Assembly: GCF_002453355.1 (NCBI RefSeq)
Contig: NZ_DKGQ01000036.1
Coordinates: 1-64,000 of the forward strand
Direction: 5' to 3'
DNA from: Psychrobacter sp. UBA6766
GTDB taxonomy: Bacteria > Pseudomonadota > Gammaproteobacteria > Pseudomonadales > Moraxellaceae
DNA: 64,000 nucleotides
A model generated the notes under the pieces. That model saw only the letters and a list, made by a program, of their open reading frames with translations. It had not been told where the DNA came from and ran no database searches. The position numbers and the translations under genes were made by a program. The stretch's first letter is position 1. Each line of letters opens with the position of its first letter. Positions 9,197 through 19,875 of the stretch are shown in pieces.

Positions 9197-9298
9197 TACT
9201 TCTAGAAAAAAGTGATTTGTCGAGGAAGACGCGCGAAAATGGTATCTATCGTACATTGAGCGCGCCTGACAAATAGAAATCGCTTTTTAGCAGAAGTA
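9197..9298. repeat. Long imperfect inverted repeat next to groEL
   Basis: Two arms of about 38 bases face each other across a 24-base centre. Matching blocks are TACTTCT with AGAAGTA, AAAAAGTGATTT with AAATCGCTTTTT, a GTC/GAC pair, and CGCGC with GCGCG. It ends three bases from the groEL stop codon, beyond the terminator shared with yaaA. It could be a non-autonomous repeat element or an extra groEL transcript-end structure; copy number cannot be judged from one window. Confidence 0.55.
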
Positions 9299-9301
9299 AA
9301 A

Positions 9302-10957
<1,656 letters not shown>

Positions 10958-11054
10958 TTACTCCACTATTATAAGTATGAGAATGCAATTAAATGTTTTA
11001 ATGTTATTTTCAATATTTTCAAAAGGTGCCGAGTATAAAGTAATACTCAAAAAA

Positions 11055-11345
11055 TTAGCCTTCTAGCACACCGAGTACATCAGATTCTTTCATAATCAAT
11101 AGTTCTTCGCCGTCAACTTTAACCGTTTGACCAGCATATTGACCGAACAAGACTTTGTCGCCAACTTTTACATCTAATGCGCGAGTTTCACCGTTGTCAC
11201 GAATCTGACCGTTTCCGGTTGCTAGCACTTCACCTTGCGAAGGCTTTTCTTGCGCTGAACCAGGAAGCAAAATTCCACCCGCCGTTTTCGTTTCTTCTTC
11301 TATGCGGCGGACAACAATACGATCATGTAAAGGACGAATATTCAT
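11055..11345 (-). CDS. groS: Co-chaperonin GroES (10 kDa)
   Basis: Heptameric lid of the GroEL chamber. The ATG at 11345 gives 96 residues beginning [14 protein letters not shown], preceded by GGAGA at eight bases; an in-frame TTG one codon earlier is not needed. The mobile loop that docks on GroEL is visible in [20 protein letters not shown], and the roof and barrel strands in [21 protein letters not shown] and [13 protein letters not shown]. It leads the groES-groEL operon, with a candidate sigma-32 promoter about 130 bases upstream. No CIRCE-type inverted repeat was seen. Confidence 0.97.
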   Translation of the reverse strand: MNIRPLHDRIVVRRIEEETKTAGGILLPGSAQEKPSQGEVLATGNGQIRDNGETRALDVKVGDKVLFGQYAGQTVKVDGEELLIMKESDVLGVLEG

Positions 11346-11474
11346 CAATATGTCTCCAGTAATGGGTTTTTAAAATAAAGGTTTATTGAAATAAATGGTC
11401 TCAAGACCAGTATCTATAAGAATTGCAACTAAGAAGTAGCTTCTTATACATAAGCGTTGAGCTTGATTCAAAAA

Positions 11475-11501
11475 GTGGGGGCATGGTGAGTTGGCTTCAA
11501 G
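11475..11501 (-). promoter_or_regulatory. Candidate sigma-32 heat-shock promoter of groESL
   Basis: On the minus strand CTTGAA (plus-strand TTCAAG, 11496-11501) is followed after 14 bases by CCCCCAC (plus-strand GTGGGGG, 11475-11481). This fits the gammaproteobacterial RpoH pattern CTTGAA - 13 to 15 bases - CCCCAT. It would give a leader of about 120 bases before groES. Confidence 0.65.
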
Positions 11502-11830
11502 TGTAAAGCCTAAAAATTTACAAGAATTTTTCTTACTAGATAGCGTTTATTAAAAAGCCATCATAAATGATGAATGCGTTCCAAATAACAGGCATTGTCT
11601 TGCCAGACTTACAGCAAGTTACTCAATTGATGATAGGAATGATTGCCGTAACATCGGCTACAAGAGCCAAACGACCGCGCAATTCTTACCCCTTGAAAAT
11701 GTAACAAGTTATGACCATTATAGTCTTTAATAACATAACCGTATTTCTACAGCAAAATCATTCTTACATAATATTTAAACCATCGCATTGCTTCATTTAT
11801 TATCTAATATAAATTAATTAAGGAATATCA

Positions 11831-12568
11831 ATGACCGTCCATAATGATAAAAAACAAAGTAAATCTAAATTTTTAACGGTTTTAACCACCAGTGCTAGCA
11901 TCGCTGCTATCGGAGCTTTGAGTATGACTGTACCAACCCTTGCTAGTGCCAAGAGCGTTGAACCCTCAAGCGCCAACTATAGCTTTACTATTGAAGACAA
12001 ATATAAAGGAACGGCCACTCGTACTTTGAATAAGTCTGGAAATACGTGGAAGTATAATGTCAATGCTCGAGTTGCTGGTGTCGCAACCGCCGCGCAAAAC
12101 AGTACTTTTACTATTAACGGTAATAATGTCATTCCAACTCAAGCCAGTACTACTTATAAGTTATTGGGTGTTGGTCGAACGCATAAATTGGACTTCAATC
12201 CAAGCAGTAAAAAAGTGGTGAGTAATTATAGAGGTAAATCGACCACCTTAAATATGGCGCAGCAAGCCTTTGATGATTTGAGTCTTGAGGTTCAAATTCG
12301 CCAAGATTTATTAAATGGCAAATTCTCTGGCAACTATTACATGGCGAAAAAAGACAAAATTGAGAAAACGCCCTTTAAGAAATCGGGTAATACTAAGATT
12401 ACGGTTCCAGCAGGTACTTTCGATACCGTTCGTGTCGACCGTGTTCACGATGACAATAGCCGCTCGACCAGTTTTTGGCTGGCACCAAGCTTAGATTACT
12501 TGCCAGTGAAAGTGAGCCAAATTAACGATGGTAAGAAAATGGACTTGGAATTGACCAAAGTTAATTAA
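11831..12568 (+). CDS. DUF3108 family periplasmic protein
   Basis: Secreted protein of 245 residues with a signal peptide (residues about 15-40: KFLTVLTTSASIAAIGALSM then a likely cleavage after LASAKS). The mature part is beta-rich and matches the DUF3108 pattern: YSFTIEDKYKGTATRTL, a middle DDLSLEVQIRQDLLNGK, then VPAGTFDTVRVDRVHDDNSRSTSFWLAPSLDYLPVKV near the end. Members are periplasmic or outer-membrane associated and without a settled function. An AAGGAAT ribosome site precedes the ATG. It stands alone, with about 485 bases upstream and a strong terminator downstream. Confidence 0.8.
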   Translation: MTVHNDKKQSKSKFLTVLTTSASIAAIGALSMTVPTLASAKSVEPSSANYSFTIEDKYKGTATRTLNKSGNTWKYNVNARVAGVATAAQNSTFTINGNNVIPTQASTTYKLLGVGRTHKLDFNPSSKKVVSNYRGKSTTLNMAQQAFDDLSLEVQIRQDLLNGKFSGNYYMAKKDKIEKTPFKKSGNTKITVPAGTFDTVRVDRVHDDNSRSTSFWLAPSLDYLPVKVSQINDGKKMDLELTKVN

Positions 12569-12626
12569 GTTACTGTCTATAAATCACTGTTTATAAGTTA
12601 GTTGGTTATCAATAAATAGCTAGCAT

Positions 12627-12661
12627 AAAAAAGGGCGCTCTATGTTAGAGCGCCCTTTTTT
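12627..12661. terminator. Bidirectional terminator
   Basis: A perfect stem, AAAAAAGGGCGCTCT with AGAGCGCCCTTTTTT, around the loop ATGTT. It separates the convergent DUF3108 and DUF2069 genes and can serve both. Confidence 0.93.
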
Positions 12662-12702
12662 GAGTGATTTTTTACTACAAACGATAGTATTTAAAGTCTT
12701 AA

Positions 12703-13197
12703 CTAGCGTGATCGAGGTTGCTTAACGACATTGTTCATCGAAGGTAGACGCTTGAGAAGGATAAACAACCAAATATTAATGGCTAACAGTAAAACAAAAT
12801 CTAACAGATACACTGCTATCTCAACCCAACTGCTGCCATACATACGCGTAAATAGTACTACACCGCTCGCCCCGAGATAAACCAAAGTGAACATACTGCC
12901 TATCAATAGCGCATAAGGTGAACGCCCGCGTAGTATCGATGGCGTTAAGACAAACGCTGGCACTAACCATAACGCTTGCCAAGCTATACCGCCGACAATA
13001 TCTGGACTACTGGGATTGAAAATACTGATTAAGATTGGCAGCCCAAGCAATCTAAAAACCAGCCAAACCAACCAAGTGATCGTTAAACGCTGGCGGATAG
13101 GCGCTATCGGTTTTTGCGCCTTAATTGCTTCAGGCATTTTTTCTGCTGGCGTTTGGGTATTACTGTTATGATTGGACTGATTATGGTTAGTAGCCAT
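12703..13197 (-). CDS. DUF2069 inner-membrane protein
   Basis: Protein of 164 residues with a hydrophilic, Asn- and Gln-rich N-terminus (about 40 residues) and four membrane segments: LTITWLVWLVFRLLGLPILIS, IAWQALWLVPAFVL, ALLIGSMFTLVYLGASGVVLF and IAVYLLDFVLLLAINIWLFILL. The layout and the RGRSPYALLIG loop match DUF2069, a family of unknown role that is commonly found next to wrbA, as here (54 bases downstream of it). The two genes are probably co-transcribed. It ends at the bidirectional terminator. Confidence 0.8.
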   Translation of the reverse strand: MATNHNQSNHNSNTQTPAEKMPEAIKAQKPIAPIRQRLTITWLVWLVFRLLGLPILISIFNPSSPDIVGGIAWQALWLVPAFVLTPSILRGRSPYALLIGSMFTLVYLGASGVVLFTRMYGSSWVEIAVYLLDFVLLLAINIWLFILLKRLPSMNNVVKQPRSR

Positions 13198-13251
13198 GAG
13201 AGGTATTTAATTCCTAATTGATAGCGGCAAGCGGCAATAAATAAAGGTCAA

Positions 13252-13941
<690 letters not shown>

Positions 13942-14165
13942 CTGACCAATAGATGTGCACATTATGCCCGAGTCATTCACCGACATGCAAACAAACCCCT
14001 TTTAATAACCCAGTTTTGCTATTTCGTTTTTGTAGAAAACTGACTTAAATTGCTATGGAAGACTCTCAAAACCATGTACACGCCCTCAGTGCATTTTGAC
14101 ACAATTCAGCGGCAGATTCTGGATGTCCATTTTTGCTACACTACTCGCACTCTTATTGCCGTTAA

Positions 14166-15728
14166 ATGGTTGTTATGGAAAATATACTAAAAAAAATCCC
14201 CTTTTTACATCAACGCTGGTTCCAGTTTCTACGTTTCTTGACGCGGCACTTTCTTGAAGACAATTGTCAGCAAAAAGCGGCGTCACTAACTTATACGACG
14301 CTATTGTCCATTGTACCTATCTTAACGGTACTCTTGATGATTTTGTCTTCTGTTCCAGCACTTGCATCGGTCAGAGCGCAGATTTACGAGGTTATTTATA
14401 GTAACTTGCTGCCGCAATCGAGTTTGCAGGTCAGCAAATATATCAATAACTTCGCCGAGAAATCCTCAAATCTGACCATCATCGGTTCGATGGTACTGTT
14501 TTTTACCACCATCATGACATTGACGACCATTGAGCGCGCTTTTAATCAAATCTGGCGGGTAGAAAATCGTTCAGGTGGAATGAAGAGCATACTGCGCTAT
14601 TGGACCATCGTGACGCTGGGACCGCTGATTTTGGGCACAGCATTTATCGTCTCGAGTACGGTACAAAGTTTAAGTTTCTTAAATCGACAAATTGCGGGCT
14701 ATGGCATTGACTGGTCGTTTTGGATCCAAGTCGTCTCCATTGCGGTTACAGTGGCTGGTTTTATCGGTATGTATTGGTTTATTCCAAAAGCGCGTGTTCC
14801 TGCAAAAAATGCCGCGATTGCAGGTGTTTTTGTTGCCGTGATATTCGAGCTAATGAAGAACCTTTTTGGGACGGTAATGGCGAATTTCACCAGCTATGAA
14901 GCTATTTACGGAGCATTTGCGGCGCTGCCTATTTTCTTACTTTGGATATATTTGTCGTGGAATTTGATTTTATTGGGCGTTGAAATTAGCTATACCTTGA
15001 CTATCTTTGAGACGGAAGAGGTCTATCCGCGCCATCCACTCTTAAGTTTGCTCGATATGTTAAATCTCGTTTATACCCATCATCTAAAAGGTGAAGCGGT
15101 GAGCGAACAAGCCCTGCGCAATGTTTTGGGACGCAAAGAGTTGCCAAAATGGTATACCTATCTTAACTATCTGCAAGACAGCAATCTCATCACCATGACG
15201 GAAGAAGAAGATTACGTACTGAAAAAAGATTTGAGCAAAATGACCTTGTGGGATTTTTACCGCACCTTACCTTACCCCTTACCTATTAAAGATGAGCTCG
15301 ATGAGATGAGCTTGGAAGAGCAAAAACCTTGGCTGAGTTTATTAGTAGATCGCTTTGAAAATACAGAAGCTTTTGCTAAACAGCAATTGGCTTTACCATT
15401 GAACATGATTTTCGCCCATAGTGAACCCCGTAAAAAATCTGAGGAAAATGCAGCAGACTCGGCTAAAAAAAATCGATCTAAGCTTTTTAGAAAATCTAGC
15501 GAGGCAGCCCCTAACCATCTATGTAAAAAAGATAAAAATCGGGTTAACGTCACGCCAGATTTTGATCCTATCGCTTATGATAAAGACAGCGACGTAGAGT
15601 GCGACGAGAATAATAATGAAATCCTCATTCCTAAAGATGTTAATGAAGATAAAGATTCCATATATCATAATAAAACAAGTAGCAGAGGCGATATCATTAC
15701 TGAAGCGGATAAGCCTACGAGAGGTTAG
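14166..15728 (+). CDS. yihY: YihY/BrkB family inner-membrane protein, extended
   Basis: Integral membrane protein of the YihY (UPF0761, formerly called RNase BN) family; function unsettled. The first about 290 residues carry six hydrophobic segments with the family marks QQKAASLTYTTLLSIVPILT, RAFNQIWRVENRSGG and FAALPIFLLWIYLSWNLILLGVEISY. Residues about 295-385 look like a small helical or winged domain. The last about 110 residues are charged and probably disordered (KSEENAADSAKKNRSKLF, DSDVECDENNNEI). At 520 residues it is far longer than the 290 of E. coli. Two nearby ATGs (14166, 14175) are possible starts and neither has a clear ribosome site. Confidence 0.85.
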   Translation: MVVMENILKKIPFLHQRWFQFLRFLTRHFLEDNCQQKAASLTYTTLLSIVPILTVLLMILSSVPALASVRAQIYEVIYSNLLPQSSLQVSKYINNFAEKSSNLTIIGSMVLFFTTIMTLTTIERAFNQIWRVENRSGGMKSILRYWTIVTLGPLILGTAFIVSSTVQSLSFLNRQIAGYGIDWSFWIQVVSIAVTVAGFIGMYWFIPKARVPAKNAAIAGVFVAVIFELMKNLFGTVMANFTSYEAIYGAFAALPIFLLWIYLSWNLILLGVEISYTLTIFETEEVYPRHPLLSLLDMLNLVYTHHLKGEAVSEQALRNVLGRKELPKWYTYLNYLQDSNLITMTEEEDYVLKKDLSKMTLWDFYRTLPYPLPIKDELDEMSLEEQKPWLSLLVDRFENTEAFAKQQLALPLNMIFAHSEPRKKSEENAADSAKKNRSKLFRKSSEAAPNHLCKKDKNRVNVTPDFDPIAYDKDSDVECDENNNEILIPKDVNEDKDSIYHNKTSSRGDIITEADKPTRG

Positions 15729-15783
15729 CTTAGTATCATTTTGCTAAGACAGCTCTTATTATATAGTTACTGCGAAGTCTAGA

Positions 15784-15815
15784 AATAAGCCTCTATCATA
15801 GGGGCTTATTTTTTT
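15784..15815 (+). terminator. Terminator after the YihY gene
   Basis: AATAAGCCTC pairs with GGGGCTTATT (one G-U pair) around TATCATA and is followed by a T-run. It lies about 55 bases past the stop codon. Confidence 0.85.
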
Positions 15816-15947
15816 ACTAACTTTTTAATCGCTCCTATTTATATGGTAAGGTAATTCCTTTTAAGCCTCTTTATTTAGTGGTGCAATAGCATAGCTTTTA
15901 TCGACAAAACTTGTTTAATTTTTAGGTCATTTTTGGAGCGCATTATA

Positions 15948-17585
15948 TTGGACAAACACCCTAAAAATGGCGGGCTTAAGTCGCTATTGCTCACAATCAT
16001 GCATAGGTTAAAGCAATTTGCCCAGCTCTGGTCGCTACAGACGCTATTGGATTTACCCGATCGCCTAAAAAATCTGTGGCAGCAGCTCATTGGTTCTTAT
16101 TGGTTTATTCCCAGCGCTTGTGTGTTAGCAGGTATTCTCCTCGCGCCTATATTGGTCACCATTGACGAGCATTTTGACCGTGAAACGGTTAGAGAGCTAA
16201 GTTTTGCTTTTACCGGCGATGATGAGGCTGCCCGCGCTATCATGACCACCATTGCTGGTGCCGTACTCGGTGTCGCTGGTACGACTTTTTCAATTACCAT
16301 TGCCGTGTTATCAATGGCGTCTTCGCAATTTGGTCCGCGATTGCTGCGTAATTTTTTGACCGATACGCCCAATCAGTTTGTTTTAGGCGCCTTTATTGGC
16401 ACCTTTAGTTATAGCTTGTTGGTGTTAAAAGCGATTCATAAATATGATGTTGCCTTTGGTGTGCCGCAATTGGCCGTGACCTTTGGCATTATCATGGCGA
16501 TTATTTGCGCGTTATTATTGGTGTATTTTGTGCAGCATATGGTACATGCGATTCAGGCATCACATGTGATTGAAGGCGCCAGTAATGAGGCGATTAAGAA
16601 CATTCACTACTGGTATAAAGACCGCTGCGATCTCAAGCATCAACGTGACGTTGAGCACCAAGATATCGAACAATTTCACACTTGGTCTGTCACGCCCATT
16701 TATGCGCTAAGCTCGGGGTATTTACAGCAAATTTACCTTAAGTCACTGGTAGCTCTGAGCCAAGATTATGCAGGCGTGGTGCAAATAAAGACCAATCTTG
16801 GTGATTTTGTCACTGATAAGAACGTGATTGGATACTTTTATCAACGTCCAGCCGATCATTCAGACAATCGCCAACAAACCAACACGCCAAATCTCGCTAT
16901 CGTACCGCGGACGCCTGATGGCATATTTTGGCAACGCTTTGCTGGTTGTATACGCATTGAACAACGCTTGAGCCACTCCGATGATATTGCTTACAGCTTG
17001 GGACAAATGACTGAAATCGCCGTTCGTGCCCTATCACCGGGTATTAATGATCCTAAAACAGCGGTGAATTGTGTTCAATCGCTGACTACTTGTTTAAGTA
17101 TCATGATGCGTTATCAGCCGCCTAGCCCCTATCATTTTTGTACAGCATCGCCAGATAAATCGACGCCAAATAAAGCAGATTCGGATGGCACTGGCACTGT
17201 CAAAAATGCGTCAAGCGCCGCCATATTGGCCGTCGTTACTCATGGCCCCAACATATCTGACTTTATTGATGCCTCGCTTGGTGAGATACGTCGCTATGCG
17301 ACGGCAGATTTATTGGTATTAAAAGCGCTTTGTCAGGCAATGGTGGATCTCAATTATGCTAAAGTCAACGATGACCAACAGCAGACGCTATTGCACGAGT
17401 TAACCCTGATTGAACGCGCAGGACAAGACAATCTAAACTATCAAGAATTGGTTGATGACTTAATTGCTATGTGCCAACAGACAAAGCAGTTGATTATTAA
17501 TGAAAATGCTCAGCATCAATATTTTTCCTACATCCCTAAGTTTGATGCTCATACTCATCAAGCACGACAAAAGCAGTTAATATAA
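15948..17585 (+). CDS. DUF2254 family membrane protein
   Basis: Protein of about 545 residues of the DUF2254 family of predicted membrane proteins, function unknown. It has membrane segments near SYWFIPSACVLAGILLAPIL, TIAGAVLGVAGTTFSITIAVLSMASSQFGPRLLRNF, FVLGAFIGTFSYSLLVL and LAVTFGIIMAIICALLLVYFV, then a soluble C-terminal half. The family segments QFGPRLLRNFLTD and LSPGINDPKTAVNCVQSL are clear. No ATG exists near the proper start. A TTG at 15948 is preceded by GGAG at nine bases and is preferred over the TTG at 15933, which sits on that GGAG. It lies about 200 bases after the YihY terminator and has its own transcript. Confidence 0.82.
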   Translation: MDKHPKNGGLKSLLLTIMHRLKQFAQLWSLQTLLDLPDRLKNLWQQLIGSYWFIPSACVLAGILLAPILVTIDEHFDRETVRELSFAFTGDDEAARAIMTTIAGAVLGVAGTTFSITIAVLSMASSQFGPRLLRNFLTDTPNQFVLGAFIGTFSYSLLVLKAIHKYDVAFGVPQLAVTFGIIMAIICALLLVYFVQHMVHAIQASHVIEGASNEAIKNIHYWYKDRCDLKHQRDVEHQDIEQFHTWSVTPIYALSSGYLQQIYLKSLVALSQDYAGVVQIKTNLGDFVTDKNVIGYFYQRPADHSDNRQQTNTPNLAIVPRTPDGIFWQRFAGCIRIEQRLSHSDDIAYSLGQMTEIAVRALSPGINDPKTAVNCVQSLTTCLSIMMRYQPPSPYHFCTASPDKSTPNKADSDGTGTVKNASSAAILAVVTHGPNISDFIDASLGEIRRYATADLLVLKALCQAMVDLNYAKVNDDQQQTLLHELTLIERAGQDNLNYQELVDDLIAMCQQTKQLIINENAQHQYFSYIPKFDAHTHQARQKQLI

Positions 17586-17631
17586 CGTCTAAAGCGAGCC
17601 CTACTGCCAAAAATAAGTTTGCCATTCATCA

Positions 17632-17807
17632 CTAGGGCGTGTCCTCATTTTAAAAATGGTGATAAAAATGAGATAAATTGCCGTCAAACAAGGAAAATAG
17701 CGCAGATAATATCGAGATATTAGTCAGCTATTTGACGCCGTTTGGCAAGATTTAGCCATTTTTAACCCATTTAGATGACTATCGATTGAATTGAGGACAC
17801 GCCCTAG
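17632..17807. mobile_element. MITE-like palindromic element with 16-bp terminal inverted repeats
   Basis: A 176-bp intergenic segment is bounded by perfect 16-bp inverted repeats, CTAGGGCGTGTCCTCA (17632-17647) and TGAGGACACGCCCTAG (17792-17807). Both ends also carry TTAAAAATGG further in, and the centre is itself nearly palindromic (ATAGC/GCTAT, ATATCGAGATAT). It has no reading frame of useful length. If CTAG is the duplicated target rather than part of the repeat, this fits the YTAR target habit of some IS5-group elements; that link is inference. It sits between the DUF2254 and antiporter genes without breaking either. Confidence 0.7.
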
Positions 17808-17901
17808 CAAGCAAATAAAAAACTCACTAAAATACAATACTATTTAACCCCATAATTTTTAAGCATAGGGCAATTTTTTATCATTATTTGAGACCTTTTT
17901 C

Positions 17902-19176
17902 ATGGCCCCTACTAGTAGCCTGAGCATACTTGAAATCAGCGCGATATTTTTATCGATTACCGCTTTACTGACTTATGTAAATCATCGATTTATCGGCTTA
18001 CCAACGACGATTGGTGTGATGGTCATCTCCATTTTGTTATCTATGGCCGCGATATTTTTAGGCTTTTTAGGTTTTGATAAGTTGATTGATTATGAGGTAA
18101 GTTTATTAGAGCAGCTTGATTTTACCGAGGTCTTATTAGACGGCATGCTATCTATGTTGTTATTTGCTGGCGCGTTGCACGTCAATATTAGCGACTTAAA
18201 ACGTTATAAACTGCCCATTGGTATTCTTGCTTGTCTTGGCACCCTCGTATCAGCGCTGCTGATCGCCGCGGCTCTCTACTTTATGCTACCACTGTTTGGT
18301 TTTGGGCTGCCATTTTTGTGGTGCTTATTGTTTGGTGCCTTGATATCGCCGACCGATCCGATTGCTGTGATGGGAATTTTGGCGTCAGCTGGCGCCCCAA
18401 AAAGCATTGAAACCGTTATCGCTGGTGAATCCTTATTTAATGATGGCATTGGGGTGGTTATTTTTGTGCTGCTGCTCGGTATTTTATCAAGTGGCGATAT
18501 TCCAACCGTCAATTATGTTGCTCACACCTTAGCAGTAGAAGCTGGTGGCGGTATTGTCTTTGGTTTGGTGCTTGGGACAATTTTATATTACATGCTCAAA
18601 AGCATCGACAGCTACCAAGAAGAAGTGTTATTAACGCTTGCTGGCGTGATAGGTGGTTATGCACTCGCCAGCCATTGGCATTTATCGGGTCCACTTGCCA
18701 TGGTAATGATGGGATTAATGGTGGGAAATCGCGGGCGAGCGCTGGCTATGAGTGATAAAACGCGCCACTATATTGATCTATTTTGGGAATTAATCGATGA
18801 AATTCTTAACGCTATTTTGTTTGTATTAATCGGCCTTGAAGTAGTAATGATTGCTTATTCGAGTCATTTATTTATCGCCGCTGGCTTAACAATTCTTATC
18901 GCTTTACTGGCACGCTTTATTGTCGTCGGTATGACCACCAAAACCTTTCATCATCAGCTTGATTTACCAAAAGGGGCTTGGAAGGTGCTGACTTGGGGTG
19001 GATTACGTGGCGGGATTTCGGTCGCCTTGGTGTTACAGCTACCAGCAGGCACCGAGCGCGATATTTTATTGGCACTTACTTATGCAGTGGTGATATTTTC
19101 TATATTAGTACAAGGTTTGAGCGTTGGTAAAGTGGCCAAAAGCATTCGTTCTAATGAAAAAACAGTAAAGGTATAA
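17902..19176 (+). CDS. Na+/H+ antiporter, CPA1 family
   Basis: Inner-membrane cation/proton antiporter of the CPA1 (NhaP/NHE-like) family, 424 residues with about 12 membrane segments. The family signatures are present: ALISPTDPIAVMG (near residue 148) and AGESLFNDGIGVVIF (near 174), where the Asp of FNDG is the expected ion-binding residue, and TWGGLRGGISVALVL near the C-terminus with the conserved Arg. There is no long cytoplasmic C-terminal regulatory tail. It likely exports sodium and helps pH and salt balance, but potassium cannot be excluded. The MITE-like element lies about 95 bases upstream of the start, so it could influence the promoter. Confidence 0.9.
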   Translation: MAPTSSLSILEISAIFLSITALLTYVNHRFIGLPTTIGVMVISILLSMAAIFLGFLGFDKLIDYEVSLLEQLDFTEVLLDGMLSMLLFAGALHVNISDLKRYKLPIGILACLGTLVSALLIAAALYFMLPLFGFGLPFLWCLLFGALISPTDPIAVMGILASAGAPKSIETVIAGESLFNDGIGVVIFVLLLGILSSGDIPTVNYVAHTLAVEAGGGIVFGLVLGTILYYMLKSIDSYQEEVLLTLAGVIGGYALASHWHLSGPLAMVMMGLMVGNRGRALAMSDKTRHYIDLFWELIDEILNAILFVLIGLEVVMIAYSSHLFIAAGLTILIALLARFIVVGMTTKTFHHQLDLPKGAWKVLTWGGLRGGISVALVLQLPAGTERDILLALTYAVVIFSILVQGLSVGKVAKSIRSNEKTVKV

Positions 19177-19190
19177 ATGACTTTAATAAG

Positions 19191-19240
19191 AAACCCAGCA
19201 TAAAATTTATTTTCATGATCAGTTTTTTGATGGGTTTTTA
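19191..19240. terminator. Possible terminator between antiporter and DUF2127 genes
   Basis: AAACCCA (19191-19197) faces TGGGTTTTT (19231-19239) with a 33-base loop between two convergent genes. The large loop makes this a weak call. Confidence 0.35.
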
Positions 19241-19257
19241 AAACTAAGGTTAGGTCA

Positions 19258-19875
19258 TTAAATTAAGCCTTTTCGTTTCATATTGCGATAAACCACAATG
19301 ACAATAATAATATTTAATAACAAAATGGCAAGTTTAAACCAGTCAAACGGACTGGCAAATAAGTAATAAAGCTCAATCGGAATAAAAATTCCGTAGCCTA
19401 ATACACCAAACCAATAAGCCCACGTTTGATCTTGCCATAAACCATAGGCTTCAAGGAAGCGCAGACTGGCATAAGCGAAAATTAGTAACAAAAATATTGG
19501 CCAATTTTGACTTGCCTGCTGGGCGATGCTTACCGCACTAGCAACTTGCGGTGCCAATAGCTGTCCAAAGGTTTGCTGCCAAGACGCTGTCGCTGTCGTA
19601 AGCCAGCGCTCAAGGTCATTATGCCATGACCATAATGCCACTGCCCCTAATAACGCACCGATTCCTTTTACGACTTCGTATATGGCCACCGCCTTAATCG
19701 ATTCGCTAGAAGTACTAGAACGATTGGGTCTTGTAGGCTGTTGGCTGATTAGATCTGGGTCGTTATCCTTCGATGATGATGGCAAGCGGTCATCCCGTCG
19801 GGTCGAATTAGGCAAAGAAAGTCTCCACAACACGGCCTTGCAACTGCTGGTTAAAGAATGGGGTATTTTTACCAT
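19258..19875 (-). CDS. DUF2127 family membrane protein
   Basis: The C-terminal about 150 residues match DUF2127, small inner-membrane proteins of unknown function: AIYEVVKGIGALLGAVALWSWHNDL, a helix with WPIFLLLIFAYASLRFLEAYGLW, then WAYWFGVLGYGIFIPIELYYLF and FKLAILLLNIIIVIVVYRNMKRKG. The first about 50 residues are polar and unlike the family. The longest frame, used here, overlaps the end of the upstream pyrC' gene by 68 bases in another frame; there is no ATG just after the pyrC' stop, so the true start may be an in-frame TTG at 19785. The start is therefore uncertain. It is probably co-transcribed with pyrB-pyrC'. Confidence 0.72.
   Translation of the reverse strand: MVKIPHSLTSSCKAVLWRLSLPNSTRRDDRLPSSSKDNDPDLISQQPTRPNRSSTSSESIKAVAIYEVVKGIGALLGAVALWSWHNDLERWLTTATASWQQTFGQLLAPQVASAVSIAQQASQNWPIFLLLIFAYASLRFLEAYGLWQDQTWAYWFGVLGYGIFIPIELYYLFASPFDWFKLAILLLNIIIVIVVYRNMKRKGLI

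Noticed and set aside
17632..17807. Region as the terminator of the DUF2254 gene
   Set aside because: The ends lack a T-run and the perfect 16-bp repeats with a long palindromic interior suit a mobile element better, although a terminating effect is not excluded.
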